This document shows, piece by piece, positions 11,391 to 19,719 of a stretch of 64,000 bases of DNA. Source of the DNA: Defluviicoccus sp. (GTDB lineage Bacteria > Pseudomonadota > Alphaproteobacteria > Rhodospirillales > Defluviicoccaceae); assembly GCA_029624735.1 (NCBI GenBank), contig JARSSM010000015.1, forward strand, positions 35,128-99,127, given 5' to 3'. Numbering within the stretch: the first letter of the stretch is position 1; each line of letters opens with the position of its first letter. The position numbers and the translations under genes were made by a program. The notes beneath the pieces are model-generated. The model had not been told where the DNA came from, ran no database searches, and saw only the letters and a program-made list of their open reading frames with translations.

Positions 11391-12085
11391 TGCCGATGGA
11401 CGCCGAGGCGCTGATCGATGACTTGCGTGCGCGTGGTCTCTCGCGCCCGGTCGCGCTGCTGCTTGACTGGGACAACACCCTGATCGACAGCTGGCATGCC
11501 ATCCACGACGCCCAGAATCACACCCTTGCCGCCTTCGGGCTCGAACCCTGGTCGCTGGAGGAGATTCGCAAGCGCGTGCGCGGCTCGATGCGCGATACGT
11601 ACCCGCAGTTGTTCGGCGACCGCTGGCTGGAAGCGGGCGAGGTCTTCTACCGCCGATTCGCCGAACGCCACCTGGAAACCCTTGTGCCGCTGCCGGGCGT
11701 CCCGGAGATGCTGCGCGATTTGCACGAAGCGGGCCTCTACGTTGCCGTGGTCAGCAACAAGAAGGGGGATTATCTCCGTGCCGAGGCGGCAAAGCTTGGC
11801 TGGCAGCGCTGGATCGGCCGCCTGGTTGGCGCCTTCGACGCCAGCCGCGACAAACCGGCGGTAGAGCCGGTCCATCTGGCCCTGGAAGGCTCAGGCATCA
11901 TGCCGGGAACGCAGGTCTGGTTTGCCGGCGATGCAGATATCGACATCGAATGCGCCGTAAATGCCGGTTGCGTACCGATCCTGGTGCGCGAAGAGCCGCC
12001 GGAAGCCGATGAATTTCCCGATCATGCACCAGCGCTGCATGTTGACGGCTGTATGACACTTTCAAACGTGCTGCAGAAACTGTAA
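11390..12085 (+). CDS. HAD-superfamily hydrolase (phosphoglycolate phosphatase-like)
   Basis: The N-terminal DxD signature is LLLDWDNTLIDSW, with the nucleophile Asp and acid/base Asp separated by Trp. The sequence continues with the SNKKG motif (motif II/III region) and FAGDADIDIECA (motif IV with paired acidic residues). A helical cap domain lies between them, and 231 residues is typical of the Gph/PGP group. The substrate cannot be predicted. It is translationally coupled to dat through a TGATG overlap and lies upstream of hfq. Confidence 0.85.
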   Translation: MPMDAEALIDDLRARGLSRPVALLLDWDNTLIDSWHAIHDAQNHTLAAFGLEPWSLEEIRKRVRGSMRDTYPQLFGDRWLEAGEVFYRRFAERHLETLVPLPGVPEMLRDLHEAGLYVAVVSNKKGDYLRAEAAKLGWQRWIGRLVGAFDASRDKPAVEPVHLALEGSGIMPGTQVWFAGDADIDIECAVNAGCVPILVREEPPEADEFPDHAPALHVDGCMTLSNVLQKL

Positions 12086-12245
12086 TCTCATCTGAGAAGG
12101 GCGCCGATCGATATCCTCATACCGCTCTTCGGCGGGAGCCAATAGAGGACAACGAGGTTCGGGAGGCGACTGCGCAGACCATTGGGGGATCTCGATTCCA
12201 CCGCGCGGTCCGCAAAGATGGGGAGATAAGAAAGGGATAGTACCC

Positions 12246-12497
12246 ATGTCCTCGGAAAAATCGCAGAATGTCCAGGACGTTTTCCTGAACCATGTGCGAA
12301 AAAACAAGACGCCGGTGACCGTTTTTTTGGTCAACGGTGTGAAGCTGCAGGGGATCATCACGTGGTTTGACCAATTTTCTGTGCTGTTGCGGCGGGATGG
12401 GCATACGCAGCTGGTGTATAAGCATGCAATCTCGACGGTGATGCCGTCGATGCAGATCCAGCTGTTCGAGCCCGATCGGGACCCCGGCACCGCGTGA
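12246..12497 (+). CDS. hfq: RNA chaperone Hfq
   Basis: Sm-like hexameric RNA chaperone that pairs small RNAs with mRNAs. The 83 residues include the Sm1 motif [20 protein letters not shown] and the Sm2 motif [10 protein letters not shown]. The N-terminal helix [15 protein letters not shown] provides the proximal-face residues. A good ribosome-binding purine run (AAGAAAGGG) precedes the ATG. The 160 bp upstream hold no gene and probably the hfq promoter. hflX follows 19 bp later, the usual pairing. Confidence 0.98.
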   Translation: MSSEKSQNVQDVFLNHVRKNKTPVTVFLVNGVKLQGIITWFDQFSVLLRRDGHTQLVYKHAISTVMPSMQIQLFEPDRDPGTA

Positions 12498-12516
12498 GCG
12501 TCCGGCGGCGCGTCCC

Positions 12517-13914
12517 GTGACCGACCCCGTTGCGGGGAGGCGCGGGGGCGATCGGTGCGTCGTCCTCCATCCTGATGTGCGGGCAGGCGGCAGCGGACGG
12601 GTCCGTTCGGCCGAGGCCCGGCTGGCGGAAGCGGTCGGCTTGGCGCAAGCGATCGCGCTCGACGTCGTCCACCGTGAGGTGGTGCCGCTTGCGGCGCCGC
12701 GGCCGGCAACGCTTTTCGGTGCCGGTGCCGTCGAACGGCTGCGCGCCGTCATCGAAACGCTCGCTGCCGAATCGTGTCCATCCGGAGCTACCGTTAGCCC
12801 TGGCGCCAGCCCCGGCATCAGTGTCGTCATCGTCGACTTCCCGCTGACACCGGTCCAGCAGCGCAATCTCGAACGCGCCTGGTCGACCAAGGTCATCGAC
12901 CGCACCGGCCTGATTCTCGAGATTTTTGGCGACCGGGCGCGCACCGCGGAGGGTGAGCTGCAGGTCGAGCTGGCGGCGCTCAGCTATCAGCGCAGCCGAC
13001 TGGTGCGCAGCTGGACGCATCTGGAGCGCCAGCGTGGCGGCTTCGGTTTTTTCGGTGGTCCCGGCGAGACGCAGCTCGAAGCCGACCGGCGCCTGATCAC
13101 CGACCGCATCGCCAGGCTCAAGCGCGAACTCGAGCAGGTCCGGCGCACCCGCGGGCTGCACCGCCGCGCCCGCGCCCGGGTGCCACATCCTGTCATCGCC
13201 CTGGTTGGCTACACGAACGCCGGGAAATCGACGCTGTTCAACCGCCTGACGCACGCTGAGGTCCTGGTCCGCGATCAGCTGTTCGCCACCCTCGACCCGA
13301 CGATGCGCGGGCTCGACCTCCCCTCAGGCCAGCGCGCGATCCTGTCCGACACGGTCGGTTTCATCTCCGATCTGCCGCACGAGCTGGTCGAGGCGTTTCA
13401 GGCGACGCTGGAGGAGGTGATCGAGGCGGACATCATCCTTCACGTCCGCGATTCGGCGCATCCGGACGGCGCGGCGCAAAAGGAGGATGTCGAGCGGGTG
13501 CTGCAGGGCTTGAGGGCCGGACCCGACGCCGGCCAGCCGCTGATCGAGGTGATGAACAAGGCCGATCTTCTCGACGCCGATACGCGGACGACGCTGGCCA
13601 ACCGGCTCTCGCGCGGAGATCCGCCGGGGATGCTGGTTTCGGCACAGACGGGAGACGGCTGCGAGGCCCTGCTCGATCTGCTCGATGCGTGCCTGGGCCG
13701 GGCGCGGGTGACGGTCGAGGTATCCTTGCCGCATGCTGAAGGCGCAGACGTCGCTTGGCTTTATGAGCACGGCGAGGTCGTGGCACGTGAAGATGGTGCG
13801 GAGATGGTCGTGCTCCGGGTTCGCCTGTCGCCGCTGGCGCGGGCACGGCTGGACGAGCGCTTGCAAGGCCGCAGGGCCGCGGTCAGCGTCGCCGTCGGCG
13901 CCGATTCAGATTGA
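12517..13914 (+). CDS. hflX: ribosome-associated GTPase HflX
   Basis: GTPase that splits stalled or heat-damaged ribosomes. An N-terminal HflX domain (about 12-150) and a helical region lead to the G domain: G1 GYTNAGKST at 231-239, G3 DTVGFI, and G4 NKAD. The signature [14 protein letters not shown] precedes the G domain. The GTG at 12517 is the start used. It is the second gene of the hfq-hflX pair. Confidence 0.96.
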   Translation: MTDPVAGRRGGDRCVVLHPDVRAGGSGRVRSAEARLAEAVGLAQAIALDVVHREVVPLAAPRPATLFGAGAVERLRAVIETLAAESCPSGATVSPGASPGISVVIVDFPLTPVQQRNLERAWSTKVIDRTGLILEIFGDRARTAEGELQVELAALSYQRSRLVRSWTHLERQRGGFGFFGGPGETQLEADRRLITDRIARLKRELEQVRRTRGLHRRARARVPHPVIALVGYTNAGKSTLFNRLTHAEVLVRDQLFATLDPTMRGLDLPSGQRAILSDTVGFISDLPHELVEAFQATLEEVIEADIILHVRDSAHPDGAAQKEDVERVLQGLRAGPDAGQPLIEVMNKADLLDADTRTTLANRLSRGDPPGMLVSAQTGDGCEALLDLLDACLGRARVTVEVSLPHAEGADVAWLYEHGEVVAREDGAEMVVLRVRLSPLARARLDERLQGRRAAVSVAVGADSD

Positions 13915-14006
13915 TTACAGCGCCTGATTTGTGACAGTAGGCGCAAGCACGTTGCCTGCGCACGGCCGTGCGCGGACCCGCAGCATTGACGCCGTGATGA
14001 GCGAGA

Positions 14007-14825
14007 ATGGCGATAGACTATGATGCCGTGGCGGCGTTGATGCGAGAGGTCGCGGCGGCCGAGATTCTGCCGCGGTTCCGCAAGTTGGCGCCTGCCGATA
14101 TCCGCGAGAAAGACCACCCGGCCGACCTCGTCACGGTCGCCGATATCGAAGCGGAGCGCGCACTCGGTACCGGCCTGACGGCGCTCTTGCCGGGCAGCCG
14201 CCTCTTGGGCGAGGAAGCCGCGGCGCGCGATCCCGGCCTGCTGGCGCTGCTCGGCGGCGCGGAACCGGTATGGGTGATCGATCCCGTCGACGGCACGCAG
14301 AACTTCGTCGACGGTGAAGAGCGGTTCGCGGTCATCGTCGGCCTTTGCGAGGGCGGGCGAACCGTTGCCGGCTGGATCCTCGACCCGATCGGCGGCAGCG
14401 TGGTCTGGGCCGGCATCGGTGCCGGCGCCTGGCGCGAGGGCGCTACCGGCCGGGCGCCGCTCTCAGTCGTGCGCGAGAGGCCGTTGAGCGAACTCAAGGG
14501 CTGCCTCGATTACCGCAGCGTCAAGCAGCTCAAAGCCGCGCGCGAGGCCGCTCTGTCGCCCGCTCCGTTGCTGTTGCACCGGCAGCGCTGTACGGGCCAC
14601 GAATACATCGACCTCGCGACGCAGCGGATCGATTTCGCTCAGTATCGGCGCTTGAAGCCGTGGGATCACGCGGCAGGCGTGCTCATTCACGCCGAAGCCG
14701 GGGGGGTCAGCCGGCTGCGCGGCACGGGCCGGCCCTATCGACCCGAACCGGCGATCGTTGAGCAGCCGCTCCTCCTGGCGCCGGATGAGAACGCCTGGCA
14801 CGCGCTCGACACGCTCCTGCGCTGA
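14007..14825 (+). CDS. inositol monophosphatase family phosphatase (possibly histidinol-phosphatase HisN)
   Basis: Li-sensitive, Mg-dependent sugar phosphatase fold. The motifs GEEAA (about residue 69), DPVDGTQNF (about 92-100) and the C-terminal KPWDHAAG are all present, so the metal site is intact. The 272 residues are typical. Members of this family include SuhB, CysQ and the alphaproteobacterial histidinol phosphatase HisN, and the sequence alone does not separate these. It lies 92 bp after hflX on the same strand. Confidence 0.87.
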   Translation: MAIDYDAVAALMREVAAAEILPRFRKLAPADIREKDHPADLVTVADIEAERALGTGLTALLPGSRLLGEEAAARDPGLLALLGGAEPVWVIDPVDGTQNFVDGEERFAVIVGLCEGGRTVAGWILDPIGGSVVWAGIGAGAWREGATGRAPLSVVRERPLSELKGCLDYRSVKQLKAAREAALSPAPLLLHRQRCTGHEYIDLATQRIDFAQYRRLKPWDHAAGVLIHAEAGGVSRLRGTGRPYRPEPAIVEQPLLLAPDENAWHALDTLLR

Positions 14826-14901
14826 CGAGAGGCCGGTGAGCTGACGCAGGCCGGATTGGAGGTTCGGCGGCGCGTGGGCGCTGCCATCACTCTTGAAAGA
14901 T

Positions 14902-14927
14902 GCTATCAACTGATCCATTTTGATAGC
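14902..14927. promoter_or_regulatory. inverted-repeat operator upstream of the vapBC pair
   Basis: GCTATCAA at 14902-14909 and TTGATAGC at 14920-14927 form a perfect 8-bp inverted repeat with a 10-bp spacer. A third GCTATC lies at 14950-14956, immediately before the antitoxin ATG. Ribbon-helix-helix antitoxins bind such repeats to repress their own operon, so this is the likely autoregulatory site. Confidence 0.6.
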
Positions 14928-14956
14928 GTTGCCGTCATTCCGTGGAGGACGCTATC

Positions 14957-15211
14957 ATGGTCGCTGTCACCATTCGCAACCTCTCCGAGGAGGCGCATCG
15001 CGCCCTGAAGGTTCGCGCGGCCCAGCACAATCGCAGCGCGGAAGCGGAGATGCGCGCCATCCTTGAGGCCGCCGTTCGTCCCGAGGGCCGGCTGCGGCTC
15101 GGCACCGCTCTTTCGGAGATTGGACGGAAATACGGTCTCACCAATGCCGATGTCGAAGCCATCGAACAGGTCCGCGATACGCGTCCCGCCGAGCCGATGC
15201 GCTTCGAATGA
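14957..15211 (+). CDS. vapB: VapB/FitA-type antitoxin (ribbon-helix-helix)
   Basis: Small DNA-binding antitoxin. The N-terminus VAVTIRNLSEEAHRALKVRAAQ fits the RHH strand plus helix of FitA/Arc-type antitoxins. The C-terminus ends with ADVEAIEQVRDTRPAEPMRFE, which would thread into the toxin active site. The ATG at 14957 has a GGAGG 9 bases upstream; an in-frame GTG at 14942 overlaps that site and was rejected. Its TGA overlaps the toxin ATG (ATGA). Confidence 0.9.
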   Translation: MVAVTIRNLSEEAHRALKVRAAQHNRSAEAEMRAILEAAVRPEGRLRLGTALSEIGRKYGLTNADVEAIEQVRDTRPAEPMRFE

Positions 15212-15630
15212 TCCTGCTCGACACCAATGTCGTCTCGGAGGCGATGACGCGCCAACCGCATCCTCGCGTGCGTGCCTGGCTCGATGCACAAGTCGCCGAG
15301 ACGTTGTTCCTCTCCAGCATCACCGCGGCCGAACTTCTCTTTGGCATCGGTGCTTTGCCAGCCGGCAAGCGCAAGGACAATCTGGCGGCTGCGCTTGAAG
15401 AGGTGCTTGACCAGTTCGTCGGCCGCGTCCTCCACTTCGATACCGCAGCGGCGCGGCGCTATGCCGATCTCGCCGTCAACGCCCGCGCGGCCGGAAGGGG
15501 CTTCCCCACGCCCGACGGCTATATCGCCGCGATCGCCGCCGCGCACGGATTCGCCGTTGCCTCGCGCGACACGAGTGCGTTCAATGCCGCCGGCCTGACG
15601 GTGATCGATCCCTGGTCCGCGGCATACTAA
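15208..15630 (+). CDS. vapC: VapC/FitB-type PIN-domain toxin ribonuclease
   Basis: PIN-domain ribonuclease toxin of 140 residues. The acidic catalytic set is complete: Asp5 (ILLDTNVVSE), Glu42 (ITAAELLFGI), Asp103 (PTPDGYIAAIA) and Asp121 (VASRDTSAF). Members cleave tRNA, rRNA or mRNA; the target here is unknown. It is coupled by overlap to the antitoxin. Its last third is duplicated about 2.0 kb downstream (see 17524-17625). Confidence 0.92.
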   Translation: MILLDTNVVSEAMTRQPHPRVRAWLDAQVAETLFLSSITAAELLFGIGALPAGKRKDNLAAALEEVLDQFVGRVLHFDTAAARRYADLAVNARAAGRGFPTPDGYIAAIAAAHGFAVASRDTSAFNAAGLTVIDPWSAAY

Positions 15631-15826
15631 CCCACATTCTGCGACCGCTATCCAAGTGAGCTGCGGATATTGCCCGTCCAGCGCGGCGGGAGGATTATGG
15701 GCGCCGCCCGCGTCCTCCCTGCGCGGGCTGGACATTCGGCCGGCTTAGCGACATAGTCCCGGCGAAAATGTCCCGGCGAAAATCGTTCACTCTGCAATGT
15801 GGTTCTAAATAGAGGCGCATGTCCCT

Positions 15827-17485
15827 GTGTCCGTTCTGAGAGCATTGTTGCGTCGCGTCCTGACTTACTTCTCCCATATGCCGCTGTCGGGGATGATTGG
15901 CGCCGGGCTGCTGTTTGCGCTGTCCTTGGCACCGTCTCTGATTCCGCGAGATGCTGTGGTCCAGGGCATACTGTCTGGGCTCACGGCCGCGGTCGGTTTC
16001 TGGCTTGGACTGGCGTTGACTTGGCTGTGGACTTTTCTGGGGCTGGCGGTCCCGACAGGCCGAGTCCGAAAGGCTATTGCATGGGCCGCCTCGGCTCTCA
16101 CGCTTGCCCTCGTCGCCTATTCCTTGTGGCGCGGTGCGGAGTGGCAGGACTCTCTTCGGGAGTTCCTCGGGCTGGAGCGGCTGGAGAGCGTTTTCACGCC
16201 CATCGTTCTCCTGGTCGCAATCCCTGTTGCGCTTCTCTTGAGGGAGATCGGACGGGTTTTCTCCTGGACCGCGACAACGATTTCGCACCAGCTTGACCGG
16301 ATCTTCCCACGTCGGGTGTCGTTGTTGATTGGCATTCCGCTCGCGGCGTACCTGCTGATCAATCTGGTATCGGGTACGATCGGCCGCCTCACCGTGCAAT
16401 CCCTCGACGCGATGTTTCTGGCACTCGACCAGTTGATCGTTGAAGACCTCGCCCCGCCCGCTGAGGACCTGGCAACCGGCAGCGCGAACTCGCTGGTTTC
16501 GTGGCAGAATCTTGGTCGTCAGGGTCGGCACTTCGTCAGTTCCGGACCGAGCCGGGAAGCGATCGAGGACTTCACGGGATCACCGGCCAAGCGGCCGATC
16601 CGCATCTATGTTGGGCTCGGCGCTGCAGACACGCCGGAGGCCAGAGCGAGTCTGGCTCTTGAAGAGATGAAGCGGGTTGGGGCGTTTGATCGCGCGGTGC
16701 TGGTGATCGCGACACCGACGGGTACGGGCTGGATCGACGATGCGGCCGCCGACGCGCTTGAATACCTTCACCGCGGCGATACGGCGATTGTCACCCAGCA
16801 GTATTCCTATCTCACGAGTTATGTCTCGCTGTTCTTGGAACCCGGCTATTCCCAGGCTTCGGCACGGGCGCTCTTTGCTGCGGTTTACGGATACTGGACC
16901 CGGCTTCCGGCTGACGCCCGTCCACGCCTTTATCTTCATGGCCTCAGCCTCGGGTCTTCCGGTTCCGAGCAATCCATGAACCTTTACATGGTGTTGGGAG
17001 ATCCGATCCAAGGAGCGGTGTGGAGCGGACCGACCTTCACCAATCCGAACTGGTCGATGTTTACGCAAGGCCGGAATCCCGAAAGTCCCTCCTGGCTGCC
17101 ACGATATGGCGATGGGTCACTGGTGCGGTTCACGAACCAAAAGAACGCGCTCGACATTCCGGGCGCGCAGTGGGGACCCGTGCGGATTGTCTACTTACAA
17201 TATGCCAGTGATCCCATTACGTTTTTTTCGAGCGATCTCTTCTTCCGGAAACCGAGCTGGCTTGTCGGTACGCGCGGTCCGGACGTATCGCCGGACTTGG
17301 ATTGGATCCCCATTGTGACCGGTTTTCAGGTCGCCTTTGACATGGCCGGCGCCTCTGGGCTGGGGCCGGGGCTGGGTCACCTTTTCGCTGCCTCCCATTA
17401 TATCGATGCGTGGATCGCCGTGACCGAACCGGCCGATTGGACCGCAGCCGACGTCGCGCGACTGAAGGCTCATCTCAACAAGTGA
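15827..17485 (+). CDS. membrane-anchored alpha/beta hydrolase (Abhydrolase_9 type)
   Basis: A 552-residue protein with about four hydrophobic helices in residues 18-190, then a soluble hydrolase domain. The nucleophile elbow is GLSLG at 372-376 with Ser374. The C-terminal part (WSGPTFTNPNW, VRIVYLQYASDPITFF) matches the two-part family of an N-terminal membrane domain plus Abhydrolase_9. Substrates in this family are unknown; lipid or ester hydrolysis at the membrane is an inference. The start is a GTG at 15827. No obvious operon partner exists. The gene is flanked by the real vapC and a decayed copy of the vapC 3' end. Confidence 0.8.
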   Translation: MSVLRALLRRVLTYFSHMPLSGMIGAGLLFALSLAPSLIPRDAVVQGILSGLTAAVGFWLGLALTWLWTFLGLAVPTGRVRKAIAWAASALTLALVAYSLWRGAEWQDSLREFLGLERLESVFTPIVLLVAIPVALLLREIGRVFSWTATTISHQLDRIFPRRVSLLIGIPLAAYLLINLVSGTIGRLTVQSLDAMFLALDQLIVEDLAPPAEDLATGSANSLVSWQNLGRQGRHFVSSGPSREAIEDFTGSPAKRPIRIYVGLGAADTPEARASLALEEMKRVGAFDRAVLVIATPTGTGWIDDAAADALEYLHRGDTAIVTQQYSYLTSYVSLFLEPGYSQASARALFAAVYGYWTRLPADARPRLYLHGLSLGSSGSEQSMNLYMVLGDPIQGAVWSGPTFTNPNWSMFTQGRNPESPSWLPRYGDGSLVRFTNQKNALDIPGAQWGPVRIVYLQYASDPITFFSSDLFFRKPSWLVGTRGPDVSPDLDWIPIVTGFQVAFDMAGASGLGPGLGHLFAASHYIDAWIAVTEPADWTAADVARLKAHLNK

Positions 17486-17523
17486 AACGGGTTCGGCGGT
17501 GGGGGTGACGGCGCTTCGGCCCC

Positions 17524-17625
17524 GCGTTCGCCGCCGCGCACGGGTTCGCCGTTGCCTCGCGCGACACGCGTGCGTTCAATGCCGCCGGCCTGACGGAGTT
17601 GGATCCCTGGACTGCGGCTTGCTAA
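17524..17625 (+). pseudogene. duplicated 3' fragment of vapC
   Basis: The frame reads AFAAAHGFAVASRDTRAFN and ends DPWTAAC then stop, matching the last 34 codons of the intact vapC at 15530-15630 with only a few substitutions. The similarity continues about 45 bp beyond the stop codon (ATTCTGCGACCGCTATCC). There is no start codon or upstream part. It forms an imperfect direct repeat, offset by about 1995 bp, around the hydrolase gene. Confidence 0.8.
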
Positions 17626-17704
17626 CCCGTATTCTGCGACCGCTATCCGAGTGGGGCGCGGAAATTGCCTATCCGCGACAATTCCTGGCTCAAGCCTCCT
17701 CGTC

Positions 17705-17726
17705 ATGGCCGGCGGAGGCCGGCCAT
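17705..17726 (-). repeat. palindromic repeat (REP-like), copy A
   Basis: ATGGCCGG and CCGGCCAT arms around a 6-base loop, flanked by CGTC on the left and CCACGAA on the right. This is the reverse orientation of the family seen at four other sites in the window. Confidence 0.7.
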
Positions 17727-17735
17727 CCACGAACC

Positions 17736-17978
17736 TCAGGCGCGTGGCGGTCGCAAAGGCCCTGCCAACCCGGCCTGGTGGCCAGGACAGGCTGCACCTT
17801 CGAGGCCCTTGGCAAGCGTTTCCTCGTTCACGCCTTCGCGATGTTGCCAGCCCCAGCCCGCGAGATCGCTTGGCGCGCCGATCCAGAGCGTACCATTCGG
17901 CCGGTTGGTCATGATGTAGACCAAATTGGCTCGCCTATGGTATACATGCGGTATGCCGTGAGCATGGCGCCAGCGCAT
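17736..17978 (-). pseudogene. decayed GIY-YIG nuclease gene, copy 1
   Basis: The minus-strand frame contains LVYIMTNRPNGTLWIG followed by SDLAGWGWQHREGV, the recognisable N-terminal half of small stand-alone GIY-YIG nucleases (YIM...NGTLYIG...SDLxRRxxxHREG). The remainder is lost: no continuation of the domain, including the usual downstream Glu and Lys-rich segment, can be read in frame. The relic lies between two oppositely oriented palindromes (17705 and 17985). Confidence 0.65.
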
Positions 17979-17984
17979 TCGTGG

Positions 17985-18009
17985 ATGGCCGGGACTTGCG
18001 CCCGGCTAT
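17985..18009 (+). repeat. palindromic repeat (REP-like), copy B
   Basis: ATGGCCGGG and CCCGGCTAT arms around ACTTGCG, preceded by GTGG and followed by GACG. Forward orientation; one base of the stem is mismatched. Confidence 0.7.
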
Positions 18010-18153
18010 GACGGCGCGGCGTGGAAGCGGGCCTCAGCGCCGGCAACACTGTCGAATGACGCATCCGATGGACCACGCTTCGCCTTGAGAGCCGCCCTGC
18101 GCGGGCTCCTTCCATGCCCATCCGCGTCAATTCCTGGCTCAAGCCTTCTCGTC

Positions 18154-18175
18154 ATGGCCGGCGCCGGCCGGCCAT
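18154..18175 (-). repeat. palindromic repeat (REP-like), copy C
   Basis: ATGGCCGG and CCGGCCAT arms, flanked by CGTC and CCACGAA. It is equivalent to copy A in the second tandem unit. Confidence 0.7.
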
Positions 18176-18184
18176 CCACGAACC

Positions 18185-18427
18185 TCACACGCGAGGCGGT
18201 GGTAAAGGTCTTCCAAACCCGGCTTGGTGGCCCGGACAGGCCGCACCTTCGAAGCCCGTGGCCGGTGCTTCATCGTTGACGCCTTTGCGATGTTGCTAGC
18301 CCCGGCCCGCGAGATCGGGTGTCACGCCGATAGAGAGCGTGCCATTCGGTCGCCTAACCATGATGTAGGACGAATCGGCCCGGATGTGGTATACATGCGG
18401 TATGCCGTGAGCATGGCGCAAGAACAT
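18185..18427 (-). pseudogene. decayed GIY-YIG nuclease gene, copy 2
   Basis: The minus strand reads YIMVRRPNGTLSIGVTPDLAG, then an in-frame TAG, then QHRKGVND. This is the same GIY-YIG relic as copy 1 but with a nonsense codon. The core tyrosine and glycine pattern YI...IG is still visible. Confidence 0.65.
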
Positions 18428-18433
18428 CCGTGG

Positions 18434-18458
18434 ATGGCCGGGACTTGCGCCCGGCCAT
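18434..18458 (+). repeat. palindromic repeat (REP-like), copy D
   Basis: ATGGCCGGG and CCCGGCCAT arms around ACTTGCG, preceded by CCGTGG and followed by GACG. It is equivalent to copy B in the second unit. Confidence 0.7.
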
Positions 18459-18574
18459 GACGACGCGGTACGGAGGCGGACCTCCGCGCCGGCAACACGG
18501 GCGAATACGCATTCAGTGCGCCACGCTTCGCCTTGAGAGCCGCCCTGCGCGGGCTGTTCCCGTCATTTCCAAGG

Positions 18575-19309
18575 TCATACGTTTCCTTCCGAGACGCTCA
18601 GGCAATATCTCGCGAACCCGTCGACACTGGTGGCACTACGCTCGCCTTCATAGAACATAGAAACTCGACCTTGGGTAACTGCTGTATGCCCCTGGCGCAA
18701 CGTACAATTAAATACCTCTAATGCGTTACAGGGCTTCACGCTCTTTCTGGCATTCAATTCGAAGCTGGCCCTTTTCGCGGCATCAAGCAACCGCGAATAC
18801 GCATCACGCAGCACACTAATATTATTCCCGGATATGGAAATATCGTCCACGTACACGGCTACTGTCGTGTCATGCGCAATCTCACGGAGAAACTGACCCA
18901 GCTCCGACTTGGCTAGAACAAGTGTCGCTAGAATCGGTGATTGCACGAAGCCGTATGGCAATGCATATGCAGGGCAACCGTAGGGGCTTTTTACGCACGA
19001 CCACTTGGCATAGTGGACGGGTCGCTTGATGCCTGTTTCCTTGAGGCAACGAGTAATCCGATTGCGCGCGATAGAATAGAAAAAATTCTCAATATCTACT
19101 TTGCAAAAGTAAACATTTTGTCGATGCGCATGGAGAGCCGCAACATGGCCGCCAGATTGCAAATGATAGAAGTATGGATCAAATGTATAAGCCTCTTCCA
19201 CACGCGCTTTTACATCTCTACCGATCCTATAGCCATTCTCGGTCGGCGCGAAAACCGGCTTCTGCTTAAGCTTGAACGAGTGCGTGTAGTTTTCGAACTT
19301 TACCGCCAT
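18575..19309 (-). CDS. stand-alone reverse transcriptase, possibly defence-associated
   Basis: A 244-residue reverse transcriptase with all palm motifs: motif A FCKVDIENFFYSI, motif B LPYGFVQSPILATL, motif C VAVYVDDISISG with the catalytic YVDD, a motif D lysine in NARKS, and motif E EVFNCTL. No maturase, endonuclease, integrase or protease domain is attached, and no group II intron structure was recognised around it. It therefore resembles the compact 'unknown group' or abortive-infection RTs, some of which defend against phage; the exact class cannot be assigned by eye. Its start overlaps the end of a 50-codon ORF by 44 bases, which implies translational coupling. The gene is more AT-rich than its surroundings and lies next to decayed mobile sequences. 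Confidence 0.88.
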   Translation of the reverse strand: MAVKFENYTHSFKLKQKPVFAPTENGYRIGRDVKARVEEAYTFDPYFYHLQSGGHVAALHAHRQNVYFCKVDIENFFYSIARNRITRCLKETGIKRPVHYAKWSCVKSPYGCPAYALPYGFVQSPILATLVLAKSELGQFLREIAHDTTVAVYVDDISISGNNISVLRDAYSRLLDAAKRASFELNARKSVKPCNALEVFNCTLRQGHTAVTQGRVSMFYEGERSATSVDGFARYCLSVSEGNV

Positions 19310-19418
19310 AGTTGACGACCTTGCTCACAAGCTCAACCACCTGATTGACGGCCTGGAGAACCAGGACGAGCACCGGCAGCCACTTGCGAGCAAGGTGGTT
19401 GAGTTTTGAATGTTTCAT
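19266..19418 (-). CDS. small hydrophobic protein upstream of the reverse transcriptase
   Basis: A 50-residue ORF. The ATG at 19418 is preceded at 7-8 bases by a strong ribosome-binding site (GGAGGTG), which rules out the longer in-frame start at 19466. The sequence has a basic N-terminus (MKHSKLNHLARKW), one hydrophobic helix (LPVLVLVLQAVNQVVELV) and a basic tail, so it may be a single-pass membrane peptide or an amphipathic helix. Its 3' end overlaps the reverse transcriptase start in another frame. The family is not recognised; it could act as an effector, a partner, or a translational leader. Confidence 0.6.
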   Translation of the reverse strand: MKHSKLNHLARKWLPVLVLVLQAVNQVVELVSKVVNYGGKVRKLHALVQA

Positions 19419-19480
19419 CGCACTCACCTCCGTACTACGCCAACGGCAACCCGCAGCTCCATCCATACGGAGCCGTCAAC

Positions 19481-19550
19481 TAAGAGAGTCATTAGGTGAC
19501 CCTCAACACGTGTAGGAGCTAAGAGATTACTCATAAGAGATACTCATAGG
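19481..19550. repeat. degenerate tandem repeats in the reverse transcriptase leader
   Basis: Three related units are visible: AAGAGAGTCATTAGG near 19482, AAGAGATTACTCAT at 19521-19534 and AAGAGATACTCATAGG at 19535-19550. They lie between the small ORF and the structured region. They could be operator sites or part of a non-coding RNA. Confidence 0.45.
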
Positions 19551-19719
19551 TCTCTACAAGTCATAGGCTGGGGCTATCGCCGCTGGTGCTACCAAAATAA
19601 GCGCAGACCGACGGCGCTGCAAGAAGAACACAACCGGGCCGCATCATCGGCTTCGTTCCATCATTATTCTGCAAGCTTGCGAATGGGCCAACGGCAGACA
19701 CCTTAGGTTGGGAGGCACT

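Larger units (their letters stand above)
17668..18116. repeat. 449-bp tandem duplication, copy 1
   Basis: This stretch has no intact gene. It is repeated once with a period of about 449 bp: the two palindromes at 17705 and 17985 recur at 18154 and 18434, and the CCACGCTTCGCCTTGAGAGC segment at 18073 recurs at 18521. The copies have clearly diverged, so the duplication is old. Each copy contains a relic of a GIY-YIG nuclease gene on the minus strand. Confidence 0.8.
18117..18564. repeat. 449-bp tandem duplication, copy 2
   Basis: Second copy of the unit described at 17668-18116, in direct orientation. It ends about 10 bp before the stop codon of the reverse transcriptase gene (18575). No intact gene lies within it. 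Confidence 0.8.

Noticed and set aside
13958..13973. 16-bp palindrome GCGCACGGCCGTGCGC after hflX
   Set aside because: Could be a hairpin, but no T-run follows and the loop is too short; not enough to call a terminator.
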